From NCBI GenBank assembly GCA_029259535.1, contig JAPHEF010000039.1:1-16398 (forward strand): a stretch of 16,398 nt of DNA. Direction: 5' to 3'. Both the position numbers and the translations under genes were made by a program. Positions 11,099-16,398 of the stretch are shown piece after piece. Under the pieces are notes generated by a model that saw nothing but the letters and a program-made list of their open reading frames with translations, made no database searches and had not been told where the DNA came from. The stretch's first letter is position 1, and each line of letters begins with the position of its first letter. Source of the DNA: Alkanophaga liquidiphilum (GTDB lineage: Archaea > Halobacteriota > Syntropharchaeia > Alkanophagales > B39-G2).

Positions 11099-13414
11099 AT
11101 GGATAACAAAAGAGAACTATATAAAAGAATTAAAGAACTTGATCCTAAAGGGAAAATCGTAAAAATAGACCTTTCAAAAAATACCATAGAATATAACGAG
11201 GAAATTATCAAGCTTCATAGAGAAATAATAGATTTAACAAATGAAGAAATTGTAAGAGCGTATCTAGTTTTAAAACTTATCAAAAAATTAGGATATTCCA
11301 AAAAGCATTGTATAGAGTTGGAAAGAGAATACACTATGGGTAGAGACCCCAGCAAAGGTGCAAGAATAGATATTTTTCTAACTAAGGATGGAAAACCGTT
11401 TGCAATGTTTGAGTTAAAATCGCCAGAAGAATACGAGATAGAAATGGATAATGCTATAAAAAATCAATTATTTGAGGTGGCAGAGAAAGCCGATGCTAGG
11501 CATCATACTCTAAAGTATCTGATTTATTATACCGCATACATTTCTGACGATGGTGAGATCACGGAAAAGATTGTGACTATTGATTATAAGAAGCATAAAA
11601 CCTATGAAGATTGGGAAGATGCAAGCAAACCCAATTTAATGGCAATACCAAAAGATTATGGAATAGTTAAAAAACCGGTTTTTGTTAAAAAAGGAAAACC
11701 AGACTTAAGAACAGACGTTACTAAGGATGAATTGGATAGGATCAGGTGGAATATTCATAACATTCTTTGGGCGGGTGGGAAATACCATATTGAATTGTTC
11801 TTCAATCTTATGGGAATATTATTAGCAAAAATTTATGATGAGAAAGAAACTGAGGATGGAAAAGCATATCAATTCCAAGTTTTTTATAAAGATGGGGAGC
11901 CTGAAGATCCTGAAGAAGTAGCAGAAAGAATAAACAAGCTTTACAAAAAAGCCCTGAAAGAATATCTGGGATATTCTGAAAAAGAACTTAAAAAAGTAAG
12001 AGACATTGTCTTTGATGCACCAAAAGTAAAATATGTTGTTGAAATATTACAAGGAATATCTTTAACCACCAATAGATATGATGTACTTGGTGACTTCTTT
12101 GAGAAAATCGTAAGGACAGAATTTAAGCAATCCAAGGGTCAATATCTAACCCATACTAATTTAGTTAACTTTATAATTAGAGCCTTAGAAATAGAAAACC
12201 TTGCCTTACATTTGATAAATGAGGAAAAGAGGTTGCCTTATATAATTGATCCTGCTTGTGGCTCTGGAACATTTCTTATCGAATCAATGAAGCTTATTAC
12301 ATCCTATATCTTAGAGAATCAGGATAAACTGAAGAGATCAAGAAGCGTTAAAGAATTTGTGGAAATGATGTTCCCGCCAGCGAGACGAAACGCATGGGCA
12401 AATTGGTATATCTATGGAATTGAAATAAACACAGACCTAGCAACTGCAACAAAAGTTAATATGGTAGGTCATGGTGATGGTTCGGCGAACATTGAGGCAA
12501 AAGATGCTCTAATAGATTTTGAGGAATATACAAAAGATTTACTGCAAGTCAAAAAGACATCGGAGGTATATCCAAAGCCTGTGAATGAGCAATTTGATGT
12601 TGTCATTTCTAATCCACCGTTTAGTGTTACTATAGATAGGGATACTGCTAAAAACTTACCAAAAATCTTTGTTTGGGGAGAACAAATAAAAAAGCAACTG
12701 GATAAAGCCAAGAAGAAAAAAGAAGTAAGCACGGAAACTTTGTTTATAGAGAGATGGTATCAACTTTTAAAGCCAAATGGACGATTGGGAGTTGTTTTAC
12801 CAGAAAGTGTATTTGATACAACTACAAATCGTTATGTTAGGTTATTTCTTTACAAATATTTCTGGATTAGAGCGATAGTTTCTTTACCTGATTTGGCATT
12901 TCAGCCATACACACCAACTAAAACTAGCCTCTTATTTGCTCAAAAGAAGACTCCTGAAGAAGTAAAGGAATGGGAAGAATTATGGAAGAAATATCAGAAA
13001 GAGTATAAGAAACTTAGGAAAAGAATTGACGAATTACTAAAAGTAAAGAAAGGTGCTTTTGAATACGAAAAACTCCAAAATGAATTGGTGGATAAGTTGA
13101 AGGAATTGTTAGGGGAAAATTTTGATGAAGATGACAGTGAACTGGATATTAAAGAATTGAAAGAAAAATATGCCGAAGAAATAAAATTAGCAGATGAGGA
13201 ATGGTGGGTATTCAGAAAAGTTTCTGAGGAACTGAACTACAAAATCTTCATGGCACATGCGGAGGAAATAGGCTATAAGCGAGGATTAAGAGGAGAAGAA
13301 CAGAGATCCAACCAATTATTTCAAACCGATGAGAATGGAAATATTGTTATAGATACCGAAAATCCAAAAACGATCTTAGATTACTTACGGAAGGCGATAA
13401 AATGGAAGTATTGA
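11099..13414 (+). CDS. hsdM: Restriction-modification fusion: HsdR-N-like nuclease plus N6-adenine methyltransferase (HsdM)
   Basis: A 771-residue protein. The N-terminal part (to about 150) has a PD-(D/E)XK-like core, ARIDIFLTKDGKPFAMFELKS with Asp91, Glu105 and Lys107, of the type found at the N-terminus of HsdR. From about 210 it is an HsdM-type enzyme: a helical bundle (DVLGDFFEKIVRTEFKQSKGQYLTH), the S-adenosylmethionine motif DPACGSGTF starting at Asp384, and the catalytic NPPF at 505-508 (N6-adenine). A charged coiled-coil region near 620-700 and a C-terminal tail should contact HsdS. One chain may thus both methylate and cut, as in BcgI-type enzymes; it may instead be a modification subunit that kept a nuclease-fold domain for binding. 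Base composition is far more AT-rich than the genes on the left, a sign of transfer. The stop overlaps hsdS, so translation is coupled. Confidence 0.88.
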   Translation: MDNKRELYKRIKELDPKGKIVKIDLSKNTIEYNEEIIKLHREIIDLTNEEIVRAYLVLKLIKKLGYSKKHCIELEREYTMGRDPSKGARIDIFLTKDGKPFAMFELKSPEEYEIEMDNAIKNQLFEVAEKADARHHTLKYLIYYTAYISDDGEITEKIVTIDYKKHKTYEDWEDASKPNLMAIPKDYGIVKKPVFVKKGKPDLRTDVTKDELDRIRWNIHNILWAGGKYHIELFFNLMGILLAKIYDEKETEDGKAYQFQVFYKDGEPEDPEEVAERINKLYKKALKEYLGYSEKELKKVRDIVFDAPKVKYVVEILQGISLTTNRYDVLGDFFEKIVRTEFKQSKGQYLTHTNLVNFIIRALEIENLALHLINEEKRLPYIIDPACGSGTFLIESMKLITSYILENQDKLKRSRSVKEFVEMMFPPARRNAWANWYIYGIEINTDLATATKVNMVGHGDGSANIEAKDALIDFEEYTKDLLQVKKTSEVYPKPVNEQFDVVISNPPFSVTIDRDTAKNLPKIFVWGEQIKKQLDKAKKKKEVSTETLFIERWYQLLKPNGRLGVVLPESVFDTTTNRYVRLFLYKYFWIRAIVSLPDLAFQPYTPTKTSLLFAQKKTPEEVKEWEELWKKYQKEYKKLRKRIDELLKVKKGAFEYEKLQNELVDKLKELLGENFDEDDSELDIKELKEKYAEEIKLADEEWWVFRKVSEELNYKIFMAHAEEIGYKRGLRGEEQRSNQLFQTDENGNIVIDTENPKTILDYLRKAIKWKY

Positions 13415-14814
13415 TGTTTGAAACAGAATTTAAAAATATAGGTCGTCAAGAACAATTAAGATGTGATCCCAAATATAGATATTTTTATGATATAAGAAAG
13501 GAAAAAACTATCGAGCATCAAAACATAAAATATCCTCTCGTTCCTCTAAAATGTATTATAAAATTCAATAAAACAAAAAATTTAAAAAAAGGTTTATTGG
13601 ATAATGAATACCTCCTAATTGAATTAGAAGATATAGAACCGGGAACTGGGGAAATTATAAGAGAAAGAGTAGTTACTGAAATTGGTTCTGACAAAACAGT
13701 GTTTGGTGATTCAGACATTTTGATTTCAAAGTTAATGCCACAAATGGGGCATATAATTCTAAATAATCCCAGTAAAAAATATATTGGAACTACAGAGTTG
13801 CTTGGATTTAAGATAGTTAATGAGAATGTTCATAAAAAGTATTTGCTATACATTTTACTTGCTGTTAGACATAGTTTTGAATATCTAACATCAGGTAAAA
13901 CACATCCACGCATGCAAGTTTCTGATCTGTTGAGAATAAAAATACCTTTACCACCCAAGAAAATTCAAGAACAGCTGGTATCTGAAATAGAAAAAATAGA
14001 GGAAAAAATCAAAAAAGAGAAACAAAAAATAATCCCTCTCCAAGACGTTATAGATGAGATTCTTATCAAATATGGTGTGAAAAGCGAGAAATTCAAAAAA
14101 GGAGAATTTGAAGTTTTTACAACCAATGCATTGAGTATAGGCAAGCAGAAATTCTTAAGATGTGGTGCACAATACAGAGCTTTCTGGGATGTTCATGGTG
14201 GATTGCTTTTTAATGGAAAAACAAAGTATCCTATTGTTAAATTGGGCTCGCTTATGAGGTTGTATAAAGCTAAAACATTGAAAAAGGGAATATTGGACAA
14301 AGAATATATCTTAATAGAATTGGAAGATATTGAGCAAAGAACAGGTAAAATTCTCAATATGGAAAGAATAGTTACAGAAATAGGGTCAGATAAAACTTAT
14401 TTTGGGGATGCTGATTTAATAACCACAAAGTTAAGACCATATTTAGGCTATACGATTTTAAATATTCCTGAACTTGAACTAATAGGAACTACAGAACTAT
14501 TACCTTTCAAAGTCAACAAAGATAAAGCATATCCAGAATATTTGAAATATGTTTTGCTGAGTTATGAATACTTAGAAAAATCTCAATTTTTAATGTATGG
14601 AAAAGAACATCCAAGGATTCATCCTTTGGACTTACTTAATATCAAAATACCTCTTCCACCTAAAGATGTCCAAGAAAAGATAATTTCTGAAATCCAGAAA
14701 CAAGAAGAAATAAACGATGAAGCTAAACAAAAACTAAGCAATTATAGAAAACAAATTAACGATTTGATATTTGAATACTTAACAAACAAGGAGGGAACTA
14801 AAAATGATAAATAA
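13402..14814 (+). CDS. hsdS: Specificity subunit with two closely similar recognition domains
   Basis: A 470-residue HsdS. Each half is a target-recognition domain followed by a helical spacer. The halves are unusually alike: LRCDPKYRYFYD against LRCGAQYRAFWD; IELEDIE in both; VTEIGSDKT at 91-99 and 324-332; IGTTELL in both; and KIPLPPK before each coiled spacer. HsdS directs the methyltransferase (and any nuclease) to a two-part site, each domain reading one half, so similar domains suggest a near-symmetric interrupted site. ATG 13402 overlaps the hsdM end by 13 bp and has GGAAGG 7 nt before it; ATG 13414 in a TGATG stop-start overlap is the alternative. The first choice is supported by the internal repeat, which also begins with an EV residue pair. 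A strong Shine-Dalgarno (AAGGAGGG, 14788-14795) near its end serves a downstream start. Confidence 0.9.
   Translation: MEVLMFETEFKNIGRQEQLRCDPKYRYFYDIRKEKTIEHQNIKYPLVPLKCIIKFNKTKNLKKGLLDNEYLLIELEDIEPGTGEIIRERVVTEIGSDKTVFGDSDILISKLMPQMGHIILNNPSKKYIGTTELLGFKIVNENVHKKYLLYILLAVRHSFEYLTSGKTHPRMQVSDLLRIKIPLPPKKIQEQLVSEIEKIEEKIKKEKQKIIPLQDVIDEILIKYGVKSEKFKKGEFEVFTTNALSIGKQKFLRCGAQYRAFWDVHGGLLFNGKTKYPIVKLGSLMRLYKAKTLKKGILDKEYILIELEDIEQRTGKILNMERIVTEIGSDKTYFGDADLITTKLRPYLGYTILNIPELELIGTTELLPFKVNKDKAYPEYLKYVLLSYEYLEKSQFLMYGKEHPRIHPLDLLNIKIPLPPKDVQEKIISEIQKQEEINDEAKQKLSNYRKQINDLIFEYLTNKEGTKNDK
14804..14812 (+). repeat. 9-bp direct repeat, left copy
   Basis: ATGATAAAT stands at the hsdS end and again at 14967-14975, exactly bracketing the GC-rich palindromic insert. 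It has the size and position of a target-site duplication. Confidence 0.5.
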
Positions 14815-14966
14815 TTTCGGCGGCGTGCGGAACTCTTCGCCTGCTATCGCAGGCTCGCCCTTCGGGTCTGCTAACAGCGGACATACGGCTACGCTTCGCT
14901 ACGCCCAAATTCGGCAAAGCCGAAATTCGTATCTCCGCAAAACGTTAGGCGAAAGGGCAATTGGAG
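14813..14966. mobile_element. GC-rich palindromic insert with attC-like arms (MITE- or integron-site-like)
   Basis: About 154 bp of GC-rich, almost wholly self-complementary DNA in a very AT-rich operon. Nested arms: CTAAC (14871-14875) with GTTAG (14944-14948), GCGGA (14877-14881) with TCCGC (14934-14938), and ATACG (14883-14887) with CGTAT (14928-14932). The top of the hairpin holds GGCTACGCTTCGCTACGCC and TTCGGC-AAA-GCCGAA. Outside lie GCCCTT/AAGGGC (14857-14862, 14953-14958) and GCCTGC-TATC-GCAGGC (14839-14854). The right arm GTTAGGC at 14944-14950 fits the integron core GTTRRRY, and the L/R arm order with an unequal spacer (1 against 5 nt) resembles a folded attC. The left R'' box TGCTAAC fits RYYYAAC poorly. 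The 9-bp flanking repeat instead favours a transposed miniature element. No protein is encoded. Confidence 0.55.
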
Positions 14967-14975
14967 ATGATAAAT
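14967..14975 (+). repeat. 9-bp direct repeat, right copy
   Basis: Second ATGATAAAT, two bases before the HamA-like ATG at 14977. With the preceding GGAG it also makes up the ribosome-binding region (GGAGATGA, 14963-14970, 6-nt spacing) of that gene. Confidence 0.5.
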
Positions 14976-14976
14976 C

Positions 14977-15780
14977 ATGTTGTCCATAGAAACGGCATAT
15001 GAAAATAATAATAAGTGGTCCGCATACCAAGGAATTGTCCTGAAAGACGGTTTTGATGAATACTTATCTTCACGAGTGGGGGGAAGATTTTATGATATTG
15101 AAGGGACTGAGGCTCTCATCGAGGAGTTTAGAGATATACCTTCAACAGGGTTTGAAGAACGATTGCTTATAGACATATTTTCAACTTCTCCTCCTATAGA
15201 TGACTGGAAAATCGGTGAAGCATTGGCTGAATGTTATTTAGAGGATTTCGAAAAAGTAAGATTTCACTATTCTTCCTCAAGAGATGCTAAAAATCCCAAG
15301 GCAAATCTTCAAGGAGCAGATTTAGTTGGCTTTGTAGATGTTGACGAGGAAACGACCATATTTTTATTTGGAGAGGTAAAAACTTCTGGGGACAAAAATT
15401 CTCCACCTCAAGTGATGTATGGTAGATCAGGCATGATAGATCAACTTCGTAATATAAAAAACAATCCAAACTTACGAAAGTCATTAATTAGGTGGCTTGG
15501 ATTTAAAGTAAAAGCGTTGTCGGATGATGTTCCATTCAAAAAAGATTATCAAAAAGCTTTAAAAGTGTACCTGAAGGAGGGAGCAGAACACAAGTATTTC
15601 CTTTTTGGTATATTGATTCGTGATACTGAACCGAAGGATACAGATTTAAAGTCGAGGTATGAATCCTTAAAAAGCGACCTTTCCAACGGAGCACAATTGA
15701 AATTGGTGGCATTATACATTCCAATGCCAATTAAAGATATGAAAGATTACATTATTAATAAGGGTGAAAAAAATGAATGA
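14977..15780 (+). CDS. hamA: HamA/DUF1837-like PD-(D/E)XK nuclease
   Basis: A 267-residue soluble protein. Conserved-looking elements are KIGEALAECYLED (79-90), ANLQGADLVGFVD with Asp115, and FLFGEVKTS with Glu133 and Lys135. Together these form a D...ExK nuclease core of the DUF1837 type. DUF1837 proteins are the HamA effector of the Hachiman phage-defence system (also AbpA), which cuts DNA when released by a partner helicase. The C-terminal half (AEHKYFLFGILIRDTE, LVALYIPMP) fits the family's closing strands. The start ATG 14977 has GGAGATGA 6 nt upstream. It overlaps the following gene by 8 bp, the usual HamA-HamB arrangement. It follows hsdS in the same direction with only the palindromic insert between them and shares the same AT-rich composition. 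The family assignment is from motif memory; other phage-defence ExK nucleases remain possible. Confidence 0.68.
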   Translation: MLSIETAYENNNKWSAYQGIVLKDGFDEYLSSRVGGRFYDIEGTEALIEEFRDIPSTGFEERLLIDIFSTSPPIDDWKIGEALAECYLEDFEKVRFHYSSSRDAKNPKANLQGADLVGFVDVDEETTIFLFGEVKTSGDKNSPPQVMYGRSGMIDQLRNIKNNPNLRKSLIRWLGFKVKALSDDVPFKKDYQKALKVYLKEGAEHKYFLFGILIRDTEPKDTDLKSRYESLKSDLSNGAQLKLVALYIPMPIKDMKDYIINKGEKNE

Positions 15781-16398
15781 AATTCCTCATTGGACACTCA
15801 GCGAACTTTCTGATGAAATTCGAAAGAGAGCAGAGGAAATAATCAGCGAGAAAAAATTTGAAAATAAGCTGTTTGGTGAACATGCTTTAACTCAAGAAGA
15901 AAGAGAATTACTTGAAAGAATTTTGGAAATCTACGAACTAACAATAATAGATTTGTGGGATAAAGAGGAAAAGAAAAATGAATTTTCTACTTTAAGTAAA
16001 AAGTGTTTCGACATACTTCAAATATTACCATTACCTCAGGATGATATATCAAAGATTAAACATATCCTAAAACTAGTAGCTTATTCATATTTAGGGGAAA
16101 AATGGGAAGACGGCAGAAGATTTCTCAAAGAAGAGAAAAATACTTGCGAAATCGAAATTAATGATGAAAATACGTGGGACGAAAGGTTATTTAAGAAAAC
16201 ATATCTGGCAATACTGTATCTTGTACGAAAAGATTCTTGGGAAGACCTTAGTAATGCAGTAAATTTAATAAATGAATTACGAGATGAACAGAAAAAGTAT
16301 GAAGAAGAATACTTGAATTCGGTCGAAACGGAGTTTAAGAAAGGTGCGGCTTTGGAACTTGCCTCATTCTATCACTTTGCTAAGTCTATAGAAATATT
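15773..16398 (+). CDS. Unrecognised helical protein, start of a HamB-like partner? (partial)
   Basis: The frame opens at ATG 15773, overlaps the HamA-like gene by 8 bp and is still open at the window edge after about 208 codons. GGGTGA lies just upstream as a ribosome-binding site. The visible part appears almost entirely alpha-helical and acidic/lysine-rich, with no membrane segment and no recognised motif: WTLSELSDEIRKRAEEII, then KHILKLVAYSYLGEKWEDGR, and later ALELASFYHFAKSIEIF. No Walker A has appeared yet. In Hachiman/AbpAB operons the gene after the DUF1837 nuclease codes for a superfamily 2 helicase, often with a helical N-terminal extension, so a helicase core is expected beyond the edge. 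That is an inference from context; the residues seen here do not show it. Confidence 0.55.
   Translation, partial: MNEIPHWTLSELSDEIRKRAEEIISEKKFENKLFGEHALTQEERELLERILEIYELTIIDLWDKEEKKNEFSTLSKKCFDILQILPLPQDDISKIKHILKLVAYSYLGEKWEDGRRFLKEEKNTCEIEINDENTWDERLFKKTYLAILYLVRKDSWEDLSNAVNLINELRDEQKKYEEEYLNSVETEFKKGAALELASFYHFAKSIEI

Larger units (their letters stand above)
14804..14989 (+). other. Bridging 61-codon frame across the palindromic insert
   Basis: ATG 14804, 8 nt after AAGGAGGG, opens a frame that overlaps the last codons of hsdS, runs through the whole palindromic insert and stops at 14989 inside the HamA-like gene. Its protein is Ser, Arg and Ala-rich and looks like translated repeat DNA, unlike its Lys/Glu-rich neighbours. 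A protein function is unlikely. Its position could still pass ribosomes from hsdS to the next gene, or it may be the old start of the HamA-like gene displaced by the insert (see direct repeats). Confidence 0.3.

Noticed and set aside
14804..14989. Small toxin- or antitoxin-like gene between hsdS and the HamA-like gene
   Set aside because: Almost its whole length is translated palindromic repeat DNA, and its residues do not resemble any known toxin or antitoxin.
1..16398. tRNA and rRNA genes
   Set aside because: No cloverleaf-like stretch with a TTCRANY loop and no rRNA-like conserved block was seen in any intergenic space.

Overview
This looks like a chromosomal segment from an archaeon of the methanogen, ANME or alkane-oxidiser kind. 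The evidence is ribosomal protein S17e (archaeal and eukaryotic only), TATA-type promoters with apparently leaderless genes, and a two-gene operon coding for an AtwA-type double ABC ATPase (methyl-coenzyme M reductase component A2) and a small CbiX/CfbA chelatase (nickel insertion on the way to coenzyme F430). The last two tie the host to Mcr chemistry. No species is assigned.

Layout. Bases 1-518: C-terminal end of a surface-type beta-sandwich protein, then a T-rich terminator. Bases 551-2508: a solitary HicB-like antitoxin (-) and a PolX-type protein with a PHP domain (+), diverging from what looks like one shared TATA element. Bases 2589-5541: a minus-strand operon in the order rps17e, dapA, aroE, pfkB-type sugar kinase (translation, lysine/DAP and shikimate metabolism). 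Bases 5600-7210: IS605-family DNA with tnpB (-), a hairpin-rich 3' end expected to be the omega RNA, a relic of the tnpA end, and an inverted second copy of the tnpB-end structure. Bases 7300-10631: an MFS exporter, cfbA and atwA, all on the minus strand.

Bases 10632-11098 form a 467-bp boundary region. It holds the last codons of a lost acyl-CoA synthetase-like gene, two near-identical palindromes 36 bp apart, and the promoter of the next operon. From 11099 to the right edge the sequence becomes strikingly AT-rich and codes for a plus-strand defence operon: a nuclease-methyltransferase fusion (HsdR-N-like plus HsdM), an HsdS with two closely similar target-recognition domains, a HamA/DUF1837-like PD-(D/E)XK nuclease, and an unrecognised helical protein that runs off the window. 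No separate HsdR translocase is seen.

Between hsdS and the HamA-like gene sits a compact, GC-rich, strongly palindromic insert of about 154 bp. It is flanked by a 9-bp direct repeat and contains integron attC-like arms. The most promising new biology is this composite island: a restriction-modification module joined, perhaps by a small mobile or recombination element, to a Hachiman/AbpAB-like nuclease and possible helicase module. All functional calls are by eye from motifs; no searches were run.
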